This document shows, one piece after another, positions 1 to 6,035 of a stretch of 7,565 bases of DNA (positions within the stretch are counted from its first letter, which is position 1; each line of letters starts with the position of its first letter). The notes under the pieces are model-generated. The model made no database searches. It saw only the letters and a program-made list of their open reading frames with translations, and was not told where the DNA came from. Position numbers and translations under genes: made by a program. Source of the DNA: Armatimonadota bacterium (lineage in GTDB: Bacteria; Armatimonadota; Armatimonadia; Armatimonadales; Armatimonadaceae); assembly GCA_014380985.1 (NCBI GenBank), contig JACMIU010000232.1, positions 1 to 7,565 of the forward strand, written 5' to 3'.

Positions 1-111
1 CTGAAAGCGGGAGGGTTCAATACCCCGGTGCTTGCACCGTATCCGCTTGGGATGTCTGCGACGCTTTCAGGCGGCGCAGTTCGCGGCGACCTTCGGGTCG
101 CCTTCCGGTAG
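1..111 (+). CDS. 3' end of an unidentified protein-coding gene (partial)
   Basis: Reading from base 1 in frame 1 gives 36 codons ending in TAG (109-111). The peptide is rich in Gly, Ala, Leu and Val and ends in GDLRVAFR, which resembles the last beta strand of an exported or surface protein. The start and most of the gene lie outside the window, so no family can be named. The frame is supported by ordinary codon use and by a terminator-like hairpin immediately after the stop. The TTCG-capped hairpin at 85-102 lies inside the coding frame and may simply reflect GC-rich codons. Alternatively the whole 1-150 stretch could be non-coding structured sequence, and the short length keeps confidence moderate. 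Confidence 0.5.
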   Translation: MKAGGFNTPVLAPYPLGMSATLSGGAVRGDLRVAFR

Positions 112-113
112 AT

Positions 114-149
114 ACTCCGGGGCTTGCCCCGGCAGAGTTTCATTTTTTT
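114..149 (+). terminator. Rho-independent terminator-like hairpin after the upstream gene
   Basis: A stem CCGGGG (117-122) / CCCCGG (127-132) with a CTTG tetraloop is followed by a U-rich tract ending in seven T's (143-149). About ten bases separate the stem from the T run, longer than in a textbook terminator. The stem can be extended by a few pairs across a bulged C. It lies five bases after the TAG of the partial gene. The GTAG just before the palindrome (108-111) also gives it a REP-like look, but no second copy is in this window. Confidence 0.5.
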
Positions 150-170
150 GGCAACAGGGTGAGGGAACTT

Positions 171-200
171 TTGCCCTCGTGCCGTTTGTAGAACGGTAAT
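171..200 (+). promoter_or_regulatory. Possible weak sigma70 promoter for the secreted CFPC protein
   Basis: TTGCCC (171-176) and GGTAAT (195-200) are spaced by 18 bases and would start transcription near 207, leaving a leader of about 48 bases. Neither hexamer is close to consensus. The region also contains two small hairpins: CCGTT/AACGG, within the putative promoter, and GCGGCA (202-207)/TGCCGC (214-219). This is the only candidate between the upstream terminator and the gene. Confidence 0.3.
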
Positions 201-254
201 AGCGGCATATTGTTGCCGCGACCAACAATCACCAAACCCGGAAAGGTTTATCGT

Positions 255-815
255 ATGATTTCCCGAAATATCTTTGGCGGCGCACTTGCCGCTACCGCGC
301 TCATCGCTACCGCCGTTTTTGCCGCACCCGGCTCCGGCTTAAAAGTCGGTGAGAAAGTCACCCCGTTCCACCCGAAGCACCTTGCGGGCCCCCTCGCCGG
401 AACCGACAAATGTTTCCCGTGTACGTTCCAAGACCGACCGCAAGTGCAGGTTTGGGTCAACGGCGACGACAAAGCCAACGTGGTCGCGCTGGCGAAAACC
501 CTGTCTGCCGAGATGAAAGAGCATAGCAAGGAGGAGTTCAAAGCCCTCGTTGTGGTGCTGACCACGCCGTCGAAAATGGCGAAAGCCGAGGCAATGGTGA
601 AAGAAGCCGCGAAAGTCGCCGGAACTGAGGGCGTCGCTATGGCGATTCTTTCCACCGACAACGAAGCGGTGAAAGCCTACAGCGTCAACACCGACGCTTC
701 GGTGAAAAATACCGTGTTCGTATACAAAAACTGGACGGTTGCGAACAAGTTCGTGAACCTGAAATCCGCCGACGGGGCGAAGTTAGTCGCCGCGATTGAC
801 GGCATCACCAAGTAG
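255..815 (+). CDS. Secreted thioredoxin-like protein with a CFPC motif
   Basis: This 186-residue protein starts at ATG 255. The frame is open further upstream, but GGAAAGG at 240-246 sits at proper spacing from this ATG and a signal peptide begins right at it. Residues 1-23 form a Sec signal peptide with a likely cleavage after VFA, or one residue later. The mature part carries Cys53-Phe-Pro-Cys56 preceded by a GPLAGTDK stretch. It then alternates hydrophobic beta strands with Lys-rich helices (for example around residues 70-90 and 105-125), as in thioredoxin-fold redoxins. The CxxC pair would give periplasmic thiol-disulfide activity. The motif differs from the classical WCGPC, so the actual redox role is unknown. 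It stands alone: a terminator follows and the next gene has its own promoter. Confidence 0.75.
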   Translation: MISRNIFGGALAATALIATAVFAAPGSGLKVGEKVTPFHPKHLAGPLAGTDKCFPCTFQDRPQVQVWVNGDDKANVVALAKTLSAEMKEHSKEEFKALVVVLTTPSKMAKAEAMVKEAAKVAGTEGVAMAILSTDNEAVKAYSVNTDASVKNTVFVYKNWTVANKFVNLKSADGAKLVAAIDGITK

Positions 816-828
816 CCTTATCCCTACA

Positions 829-863
829 AAGCCGCCGATGCCCACCGGCCTCGGCGGTTTTTT
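829..863 (+). terminator. Rho-independent terminator of the thioredoxin-like gene
   Basis: The stem CCGCCGA (832-838) / TCGGCGG (851-857) is preceded by A's and followed directly by six T's (858-863). It begins 13-17 bases after the stop codon. It is a textbook intrinsic terminator. Confidence 0.88.
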
Positions 864-889
864 AGTGATTTATCTCACACAGCAATTGC

Positions 890-919
890 TTGACACTTCC
901 TTCCGGTATTACCTATAAT
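890..919 (+). promoter_or_regulatory. Consensus sigma70 promoter for the large lipoprotein
   Basis: TTGACA (890-895) and TATAAT (914-919) are both perfect consensus hexamers, separated by 18 bases. Transcription would start near 926, giving a leader of about 49 bases before the ATG at 975. It is the strongest promoter visible in the window and implies high constitutive expression. Confidence 0.85.
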
Positions 920-974
920 CACGCAAAGCGATTAAACAAAACGTTAATACTCGGTCGCTTGGAAAGGTAATCTC

Positions 975-2183
975 ATGATTTTAGGTAAACGGATGGTTCC
1001 CGTGATGGCATTCGTGGTCCTTGCCAGTTGCACGGCACTAGCTTTCACCGCCGGTTGTGGTGGAGACGACAACAACGACAACGACCTTCTCGTACCCGGC
1101 GCGAACTCCCAACAGTTTTTAGGTAGATCGTACACCGGCACGGTCGGCATTGACGCCGGACGGTTCGCCGATGTGCGCGTTTCCGTGTCGCCAAGCGGCG
1201 TCGCTACTGGTACATTCACGCTAAACAGCGGTGCCGTGATTGCTACTGGCAACGCGACCGGTTCGCTGAACGCATTCACCGGCGTTTTCTCGCTGAACGG
1301 AACCTACGGCAACGGCGAATCGTTCACACTGTCCGGTACTCTCCCCGTGGGAACCGCAACCGGCACGTTCGCGCTAAGCATTAACGGACAAACGTACACC
1401 AGCAACTTCACGGCGTCCGGCATTACTCCGACCCCCACCGCGTCATCATCGCCCGTCGCCTCGCCGTCACCCTCCGCCTCGCCCGTCGCCACCCCAACCC
1501 CGGCTCCCTCCGGCACTCCCGGCGCGAACGCGGCGGCGCGATACTTCCCGCTTCGCACCGGCGACACGTATACGTACACGCTAACGACGCGGGTAAACGG
1601 CGCGACCTCGACGTCCGACTTCATCACGCGTACCGGCAACGTCGTCACGTTCAACGGGGCGACCGCGTACCGCCAAGAGGACACGGAAACCAGCGGCTTC
1701 GTCACTTCGGCGGCTTTTGTCAATGTGACCGATGCCGGGTACGCCGCCTACGGCTCCGAGGAGTACGCGGCGACCGGCGCGGTCGAATCCAGTAGCCGCT
1801 TCACGCCGCCGTTCGTCATACCGACCAGCGTTCTGAATGGGCAAGCCGGAAACTTCTCCTACACAAGCACCGTGACAAACAGCGACGGCACGAGCGGCAC
1901 ATTGACCTTCTCCGGCACGGCAACCCCGCAGGGAACCGAGACCGTTACGGTTCCGGCGGGAACGTTCACCGCGCTCAAACTGCGTATCCAAAGCACCATC
2001 ACGGCGACGCAGGACGGATTCAGCGTGACTACGAACGGCGACACGACCGAATATCTGGTCGAGAACGTCGGCTCGGTGAAAAGCGACACGACATCGAGTT
2101 CCACGGTTGCCGGAATAACAACTGCAAGCACGTCGTCGGAAGTGCTGAAAACCGCGAACGTCGGCGGCAGACAGTACCCGTAA
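975..2183 (+). CDS. Two-domain lipoprotein with a Pro/Ser/Thr linker
   Basis: This 402-residue protein has a good ribosome site (GGAAAGG, 961-967) before ATG 975. A signal peptide ends in the lipobox TAGC with the lipidated Cys28, followed by a Gly/Asp/Asn-rich tether. Residues 48-147 form a beta-rich, Gly/Thr-rich domain (RSYTGTVGIDAG, then repeated TGTF/GTF strands). Residues 150-185 are a low-complexity Pro/Ser/Thr/Ala linker typical of cell-surface proteins. The C-terminal domain (about 189-385) begins YFPLRTGDTYTYT and later carries VPAGTFTALKL and EYLVENVGSVKSD. This layout is familiar from secreted beta-barrel-like domains in bacterial lipoproteins (YFPL..G..W.Y, then VPAGTF, then a YxxxVG-VKS-like end). 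No catalytic residues are evident, so a structural or binding role in the envelope is most likely. It is expressed from its own strong promoter and closed by a terminator. Confidence 0.82.
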   Translation: MILGKRMVPVMAFVVLASCTALAFTAGCGGDDNNDNDLLVPGANSQQFLGRSYTGTVGIDAGRFADVRVSVSPSGVATGTFTLNSGAVIATGNATGSLNAFTGVFSLNGTYGNGESFTLSGTLPVGTATGTFALSINGQTYTSNFTASGITPTPTASSSPVASPSPSASPVATPTPAPSGTPGANAAARYFPLRTGDTYTYTLTTRVNGATSTSDFITRTGNVVTFNGATAYRQEDTETSGFVTSAAFVNVTDAGYAAYGSEEYAATGAVESSSRFTPPFVIPTSVLNGQAGNFSYTSTVTNSDGTSGTLTFSGTATPQGTETVTVPAGTFTALKLRIQSTITATQDGFSVTTNGDTTEYLVENVGSVKSDTTSSSTVAGITTASTSSEVLKTANVGGRQYP

Positions 2184-2203
2184 GGCAGCAAGGAAATGAC
2201 AAC

Positions 2204-2241
2204 GGAAGCCGGAGCGTTCGCGTCCCGGCTTTTCGGTTTTT
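2204..2241 (+). terminator. Terminator-like hairpin after the large lipoprotein
   Basis: AAGCCGG (2206-2212) pairs with CCGGCTT (2225-2231) around a 12-base loop. The right arm runs into a T-rich stretch, with five T's at 2237-2241. It lies 22 bases after the stop codon. The T tract directly precedes the promoter-like sequence of the next gene, so the intergenic space is very compact. Confidence 0.6.
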
Positions 2242-2242
2242 G

Positions 2243-2258
2243 TGCTATTCTAACGGCA
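2243..2258 (+). promoter_or_regulatory. Extended -10 promoter placing the start site at the ATG (leaderless)
   Basis: TG-C-TATTCT (TG 2243-2244, hexamer 2246-2251) is an extended -10 element. Only six bases separate its end from ATG 2258, so transcription would begin at or next to the start codon. No Shine-Dalgarno sequence is visible before this ATG, and no convincing -35 is seen, because the upstream bases belong to the terminator stem. Together these point to a leaderless transcript. Confidence 0.5.
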
Positions 2259-2668
2259 TGATGGCAACGGCGCGGCAGACACAGGGGATACGGCGGTTCG
2301 GCGCGGTCTTTCTGTTCGCCGAAGCGGTTGGCGTCGTACTGTGGTGGGCGATGCTTCTTCTGCTTCCGCAAACCCGACCGCTCTTCATGGCGCGGAACGC
2401 CCCCGATGCCACACTGATGGCGTTCGGAATCGCCGACATCACGCTGTTTGCGGGAGCAGCGGGGGCAAGCGCGTGGGGGCTATGGGCGCGGCGACCGTGG
2501 GCGCGAATGTGCCTCGCGGTTCACGCCGGAGCCGCCGGGTACGCCGCGTTGTACTGCTGGACGCTGGTTGCGCTGACCGGGGGCGATAACCGGCTCGGTG
2601 CGCTTCTGATGACGCCTTCGCTCGTGATCCCCGCACTCCTGCTCCGGTACGTGAGGGATAACGAATGA
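2258..2668 (+). CDS. Small four-helix membrane protein, unknown function
   Basis: The protein has 136 residues from ATG 2258, with a second in-frame ATG directly after it. The frame is open a few codons further up but contains no better start. Four hydrophobic segments are visible at about residues 14-37, 51-75, 82-106 and 112-130, joined by short Arg-rich loops such as ARRPWAR. The C-terminus RYVRDNE is probably cytoplasmic. There are no catalytic motifs and I recognise no family. Its stop overlaps the next start (ATGA), so the two genes are translationally coupled and the proteins may act in the same membrane process. Transcription probably begins at the extended -10 just ahead, without a leader. 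Confidence 0.7.
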   Translation: MMATARQTQGIRRFGAVFLFAEAVGVVLWWAMLLLLPQTRPLFMARNAPDATLMAFGIADITLFAGAAGASAWGLWARRPWARMCLAVHAGAAGYAALYCWTLVALTGGDNRLGALLMTPSLVIPALLLRYVRDNE

Positions 2669-3246
2669 CCATCCTTGACCGCATCGTTCGTGCCGTGCAT
2701 GGGCGCGAAGCACGTCCCGCATCGCCCGCGTGGAACGTCACGAAAACATTACTACAGACAGTGGTGTTCTGGAGCGTGTTTTTGTTTCTCGTACCGCAAC
2801 TGATTCTGCTTATCGAAGACCGTGTCGGTGCGAACGGTTCGCGGTTCGCCTCCCCATTATGGCGCACAATCGGTGTCGCGCTATTTATCGTCGGCGGTTC
2901 GTTCGGCTTGACAAGCGGTGTGGTCATGGCATGGCGTGGGCAGGGGACGCCGCTTCCCGCCGACTGCCCCCGCGCTCTCGTGGTCGCCGGACCGTATCGC
3001 TACGTGCGAAACCCGATGGCGTTTGCCGGGCTGTCGCAAGGTGCGGCGGTCGGCTTGTTCGTCGGCTCCGCAAGCATCGTCGCCTACGCTATTCTCGGCG
3101 GAATCATCTGGCATTTCTTCGTGCGCCCGTGGGAGGAAGCGGACTTAGAAGCGCGATTCGGCGAGCCGTACCGGTTGTACCGCGCCGCCGTTCGTTGCTG
3201 GATTCCGCGTTTGCGCCCGTATATACCGGGATCGGATATAAGATAA
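2665..3246 (+). CDS. Isoprenylcysteine/phospholipid methyltransferase-type membrane enzyme
   Basis: The protein has 193 residues and its ATG overlaps the preceding TGA. Hydrophobic segments lie at about 30-50, 66-88 and 120-152. The family signature is clear. GPYRYVRNPM (residues 109-118) is followed by a helix ending in WHFFVRPWEE (149-158), then FGEPYRLYRAAVRCWIPR (165-182). These are the conserved regions of the ICMT/PEMT-like methyltransferases, which bind S-adenosylmethionine at the membrane face through the RNP and EE...Y..Y...W.PR elements. Bacterial members are widespread and mostly have unknown substrates, with lipids or small hydrophobic molecules likely. The 5' partner may be an accessory membrane subunit. 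The last codons lie at the edge of the AT-rich region that follows. Confidence 0.85.
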   Translation: MTILDRIVRAVHGREARPASPAWNVTKTLLQTVVFWSVFLFLVPQLILLIEDRVGANGSRFASPLWRTIGVALFIVGGSFGLTSGVVMAWRGQGTPLPADCPRALVVAGPYRYVRNPMAFAGLSQGAAVGLFVGSASIVAYAILGGIIWHFFVRPWEEADLEARFGEPYRLYRAAVRCWIPRLRPYIPGSDIR

Positions 3247-3254
3247 AACAGTAA

Positions 3255-3478
3255 ACCTCCTCAACACTAAAAACGTTTTCAAAAAATGATGTCCATCGCC
3301 GTAAGGAACGTCTTATTCTTAAGAAGGGATCATTCCAACAAGCTACGAGCAAAGACATCCGACGAGCTATTCAGCATCGGATCATAGGTGACTACCTTCC
3401 AGATGCACTGTTACATAGTGGAGCAGGAATCTACGGTGGATTGCAACTGTATATGCACTCACTGGACGCGCAGCAGTG
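3255..3478 (+). pseudogene. Start-less open frame of 74 codons, possible gene remnant
   Basis: The frame is open from just after a TAA at 3252-3254 to the TGA at 3476-3478 and has no ATG or GTG start. Its product reads like protein: a basic, Lys/Arg-rich first half, then DIRRAIQHRIIGDYLPDALL and a Gly-rich GAGIYGG ending in MHSLDAQQ. No ribosome site is present. It lies in AT-richer DNA after the methyltransferase and could be the C-terminal scrap of a larger lost gene. It could also be a chance frame, and I do not recognise the sequence. A hairpin GCGCAG (3468-3473) / CTGCGC (3482-3487) brackets its stop. Confidence 0.25.
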
Positions 3479-3513
3479 ACTCTGCGCTCTTGTCAAATGA
3501 CTGTTATCAGCAC

Positions 3514-3846
3514 ATGAAAAAATTCAATCCCACATCAAATTACGTTCTCACATGGATGATTTTAGGTAGCTATGGCAACTTCTTCCTGCTGAGGAAGCCC
3601 TTCGTTTGGCTGGGCTTGATTATTCCAATCATAGTATTCGTTCTTCTCATTTGGCTGTGCGTGTCGGCCTGTGATGCCGAAAAGCCCAGGCTGGATGTTC
3701 ATTCCGGCGAGATTGAGAGCGACGCTAATGCAGTTTTCTCAAAAGCAACAGAAGAACGCGATATTAAAGCGATGCTCATTAAAAGAATATTTTTTTCAAC
3801 AGTCATTTTTGCACCAATACCTTTGGTTGCGTTTTTTGTGTCATAA
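3514..3846 (+). CDS. Small two-helix membrane protein, unknown function
   Basis: The protein has 110 residues if started at ATG 3514. The same frame is open back to a GTG at 3388, but that Cys- and Ser-rich extension overlaps the remnant frame and does not look like protein. One hydrophobic segment spans about residues 30-50 and ends in Trp/Cys. A charged loop (residues 54-90) holds an acidic stretch and KATEERDIKAML, and a second helix covers 91-109 at the C-terminus. There is no recognisable family. The Shine-Dalgarno is poor; a TGTTAT six bases upstream of the ATG could be a -10 for a leaderless message, but it is weak. The gene is noticeably AT-richer than those to its left, consistent with acquired DNA. 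Confidence 0.5.
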   Translation: MKKFNPTSNYVLTWMILGSYGNFFLLRKPFVWLGLIIPIIVFVLLIWLCVSACDAEKPRLDVHSGEIESDANAVFSKATEERDIKAMLIKRIFFSTVIFAPIPLVAFFVS

Positions 3847-3852
3847 CGATAC

Positions 3853-3882
3853 AGTGAAACGGGCGAAGACTCGTTTTTCACT
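3853..3882 (+). repeat. Imperfect hairpin after the small membrane protein gene
   Basis: AGTGAAACG (3853-3861) faces CGTTTTTCACT (3872-3882), an inverted repeat with two extra T's. It begins seven bases after the stop and could act as a weak terminator. It also shares the TGAAAC...TTTCAC layout of the sites near the recombinase, which may be coincidence. Confidence 0.35.
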
Positions 3883-4000
3883 TCCCCACGCTCTTTGAGT
3901 TTGGCTTAGCGATAATCGGCGAGCGAGTGCGGACAAGTTCGAGCCTGAAGCCCTTGGATGGATCAAAAATTTCGTCGCTTACATATTTGTTAGGAAAATA

Positions 4001-4315
4001 ATGATTAGCGAATCGCATCGTTTAACCACTGTAATCGCCGGTTTTGTTATTTCGTTACTTATAGCGTTACCTGTATTCGCTGTTATTAGGTCGCTTGACG
4101 TGCGACTGAACCCGTTCCTCGCGTTACTATTTGTAATAACAATTGTTTTTATAGGATTTTTACTGTCTTTTCTTATAGTAGGTAAATTTTATAGGGGCAA
4201 AGTTTTACGAATAGCGGCTCAATATCTCTCAGAACCGCTTGCTTCAAAAAAACATCATACAAACCGCAGGCACGGGTCTGGTTCCCGCCCTTCGAGCCGA
4301 TCCAGAATCTCGTAG
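4001..4315 (+). CDS. Two-helix membrane protein, probably truncated by an insertion
   Basis: The protein has 104 residues from ATG 4001, with AGGA at 3992-3995 a short distance upstream. Two hydrophobic helices (about residues 9-29 and 38-60) are followed by a basic cytoplasmic stretch, GKFYRGKVLRIAAQYLSEPLASKK. From about residue 85 the composition switches abruptly to His/Arg/Ser (HHTNRRHGSGSRPSSRSRIS). Here the frame runs through DNA that encodes the opposite-strand 112-residue protein. The last 20 residues therefore look like accidental read-through, and the native gene was probably longer. Joining the frame at AAAACAT (4249-4255) to the identical heptamer at 6100-6106 continues in frame for about 47 more codons. 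Family unknown. Confidence 0.5.
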   Translation: MISESHRLTTVIAGFVISLLIALPVFAVIRSLDVRLNPFLALLFVITIVFIGFLLSFLIVGKFYRGKVLRIAAQYLSEPLASKKHHTNRRHGSGSRPSSRSRIS

Positions 4316-4593
4316 GTCAAATGCACGGTGGCATTTTTCACCAGCGGCACATCCTCCCACCCGAACATCTGCCGGAAGGTGTGATACGCCGGTGACTCCG
4401 GGAGAGGGTAGCCATCAAACACCTCCTTCCAGCTCCGAAGAAGCGAGAACGTTTCTTTCTCCGGGCAGATGTCGAAGTCCCAGGCCGAACAAAGGCGGTG
4501 CAGGTAATCGGCCTTCTGCTCTTCGGTGACGAGGGCTTCGGGCAGCTCGTCAACGTCGGGATATACCGAATAATCAATATATTGCGTGGTCAT
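4255..4593 (-). CDS. Uncharacterised acidic protein coupled to the nucleotidyltransferase
   Basis: The protein has 112 residues on the minus strand. Its ATG overlaps the TGA of the nucleotidyltransferase (ATGA), and GAGGA sits six bases upstream, so translation is coupled. It is soluble with no membrane segment. The N-terminal part is acidic (YPDVDELPEALVTEEQK, residues 11-27), followed by aromatic- and Trp-containing helices around SLLRSWKEVFDGYPLP (50-65) and HTFRQMFGWEDVP (71-83). I recognise no family. Placement suggests a partner or regulator of the nucleotidyltransferase. In classical AbiE systems the antitoxin is encoded upstream and is a DNA-binding protein, which this does not resemble. 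Its 3' end overlaps the convergent gene at 4001-4315 by 61 bases, and its stop lies at the suspected cassette boundary. Confidence 0.7.
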   Translation of the reverse strand: MTTQYIDYSVYPDVDELPEALVTEEQKADYLHRLCSAWDFDICPEKETFSLLRSWKEVFDGYPLPESPAYHTFRQMFGWEDVPLVKNATVHLTYEILDRLEGREPDPCLRFV

Positions 4594-5335
4594 GATTTAT
4601 CCTCACTCTCGGAAAAGAGGGACAGAAACGTTTCTTTGTACCAGTTGCGAAGGATCGCCGCGCTTTCTCGCTCCGCGACGCTCGTAATGCTTTCTAAGGG
4701 ACGCCGTTGTTCCAGTCGGTTTAAGTGGGTGCGGACTTTGCCCTGCGCTTCCCCCGCGTCCCCGCCTTCGTTTTTCTCCTGCCAAAGATTCCAGCATCCG
4801 GCGGCGGTAATGAGACCATCATTAACAACGCGATAAATGTCCAGAAAATCACGCGGCGCACCTCGATTCACCAGCGCGTTCATTTTGGAGCCGATATTAT
4901 CGCGGAAGGTTTCGATCAAAAGCGGCGGCCATGCGCTGATCAGTGGCTCTTCCAGCGGTACATCCCGAACTGAAATCTGGAACGAGAAAACCTTCTTGTT
5001 ACTTCCCTCCGGCTTGAACTCCAAAGAGTCGGTCGTTCCAAACTGCCGGTGCTCAATCGTGCAGCCGCGCTCCCTCGCAACCCCCTCCAAAAGGGCGCGA
5101 ACCCGCGCGAAAGTCGCCGAATCGCGGAACTCTCGCCACAGGCGTCAATGTCCTGCGTGGCCCGGTAGTCGTCATAATGCTTCAAGGCGACACCGCCGCC
5201 CAAGATAATATTCGCGGAAAGCGGCTCGCGGCTTAACCCTTCCAAGATCGCCTCCGTCAGTTCCGGTAGCCCTTCGGGGCGCTTCGGCAGTACCGTATCG
5301 CCGCTCACGGGATTTTTCTTCGTTTCTGGTTCCAT
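4590..5335 (-). pseudogene. AbiEii/AbiGii-family nucleotidyltransferase, split by a one-base frameshift
   Basis: The first frame (ATG at 5335, AGGA four bases upstream) gives GGGVALKHYDDYRATQDIDA: the Gly-rich turn (46-48) and the DxD metal-binding pair (Asp62, Asp64) of this nucleotidyltransferase fold. After Ala65 that frame degenerates into Arg/Ser-rich sequence. The neighbouring frame then reads WREFRDSATFARVRALLEGV and on through the C-terminal half, including SKMNALVNRGAPRDFLDIYR, the conserved R-D..D region. The total of 746 bases is one short of 249 codons. Restoring one base at about 5138-5143 yields an intact protein of 248 residues, probably reading DAWWREF. Family members act as toxins in AbiE abortive-infection or toxin-antitoxin systems. 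This may be a true pseudogene, a sequencing error, or programmed frameshifting; no slippery heptamer is obvious. It lies 30 bases downstream of the recombinase gene. Confidence 0.85.
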
Positions 5336-5365
5336 GGGTTCCTACTATGTGTAACGGCTTCCTAA

Positions 5366-5950
5366 TTACCACATTCGGGCGGCGATATTCTTCTCTTCTG
5401 CGCCGACAGCATCGGCATAAATGGCGGTCGTGGAAAGCTGCGCGTGACCCATCCACTTGGAAAGCATATTGAGCGGAACGCCCTTGCTGACGGCGTTGAC
5501 GCCGAACCCGTGGCGTAGCCTCTTCGGGGTCGCCTGTGGTCCATCATCAATCCCTGCCTCCTCCATAACTTCCTTGACCCGCCGCCACGCGGTCGCGCGG
5601 CTCCATGCCCAGAGTCGCTCCCCCTTACCCCGCGTTCGGCTCGCCTGACGCTCCCGGACGCCGTGAACGAGATTCAAGGCGTCCAGCACGGAAGAGGGGA
5701 CGGGAACGGCCCGGTACACGCCTTCTCTACGCTTTTTTAATGTCTCGAAGATGATCGCGCTTTCGGACAGGTCCACCCGGTCGTAAGTCAGTTCCAAAGC
5801 CTCGGTGATCCGGCAACCGGTGACGTGCAGCAAGGCGCAGAAAGTTCGCACCTCGCGCGGGGCGCAGTCGGCAGCCTTCAGGAAGGCTTCGCGCTCCAAC
5901 CCACTGAGATATTTACGCTTCCCCGACGGATCGAAGAGTTCCCCAGACAT
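5366..5950 (-). CDS. Short tyrosine recombinase (site-specific integrase)
   Basis: The protein has 194 residues, with AGGGAG four bases before its ATG. It is essentially a catalytic domain, without the usual long N-terminal core-binding domain. Catalytic residues are readable in order: Arg47 in GCRITEAL, the beta-hairpin Lys72/73 (ETLKKRREG), Lys143-x-x-Arg146 in PKRLRHGFG (Lys where many have His), His169 in WMGHAQLSTT, and the nucleophile Tyr178 in TTAIYAD. The C-terminus DAVGAEEKNIAARMW is characteristic of a compact recombinase group found on mobile elements and plasmids. It should catalyse strand exchange at short palindromic sites and presumably moves the flanking cassette. It is transcribed away from the palindromic cluster at 5964-6088 and is first in a minus-strand operon with the nucleotidyltransferase and the 112-residue protein. 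Confidence 0.92.
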   Translation of the reverse strand: MSGELFDPSGKRKYLSGLEREAFLKAADCAPREVRTFCALLHVTGCRITEALELTYDRVDLSESAIIFETLKKRREGVYRAVPVPSSVLDALNLVHGVRERQASRTRGKGERLWAWSRATAWRRVKEVMEEAGIDDGPQATPKRLRHGFGVNAVSKGVPLNMLSKWMGHAQLSTTAIYADAVGAEEKNIAARMW

Positions 5951-5963
5951 GACGCTCCCTCGC

Positions 5964-5994
5964 TTGAAACAGCTCCCGCGAGAACGGTTTCACA
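5964..5994 (+). repeat. TGAAAC palindromic site A upstream of the recombinase
   Basis: TTGAAACAG (5964-5972), 14 bases, then GTTTCACA (5987-5994). The halves TGAAAC and GTTTCA form an inverted repeat. The same two blocks, in the same order with a 13-base spacer, recur on the opposite strand at 6059-6088. This copy lies four bases upstream of the recombinase ribosome site, within its leader. Confidence 0.6.
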
Positions 5995-6035
5995 CGCGGG
6001 TCGAAAAGGGCGGCCACAGGCCGTCTATAGCGTTT

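Noticed and set aside
1..70. Inverted repeat CTGAAAGCG / CGCTTTCAG (1-9 and 62-70) with inner hairpins, suggesting a structured RNA.
   Set aside because: The stretch reads as an uninterrupted coding frame to a TAG at 109-111, and the arms are far apart. No known RNA family signature was recognised.
248..661. Long minus-strand open frames opposite the secreted CFPC protein.
   Set aside because: They are antisense shadows of a GC-rich gene with a clear signal peptide, ribosome site and terminator on the + strand.
1304..1991. Minus-strand open frames opposite the large lipoprotein.
   Set aside because: They arise from the biased, low-stop codon use of the + strand gene; no ribosome sites or protein-like sequence.
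2730..3254. A 174-codon + strand frame overlapping the methyltransferase.
   Set aside because: It is the out-of-frame shadow of the methyltransferase gene; the product is Arg-rich and lacks any motif, while the accepted frame has the full family signature.
3388..3513. N-terminal extension of the 110-residue membrane protein to a GTG at 3388.
   Set aside because: The added 42 residues are Cys/Ser/Thr-rich and overlap another open frame, with no ribosome site; ATG 3514 is the more sensible start.
4338..5208. + strand and second minus-strand open frames across the nucleotidyltransferase and 112-residue genes.
   Set aside because: They are shadows of the minus-strand module, which has ribosome sites, a coupled start/stop overlap and a recognisable fold.
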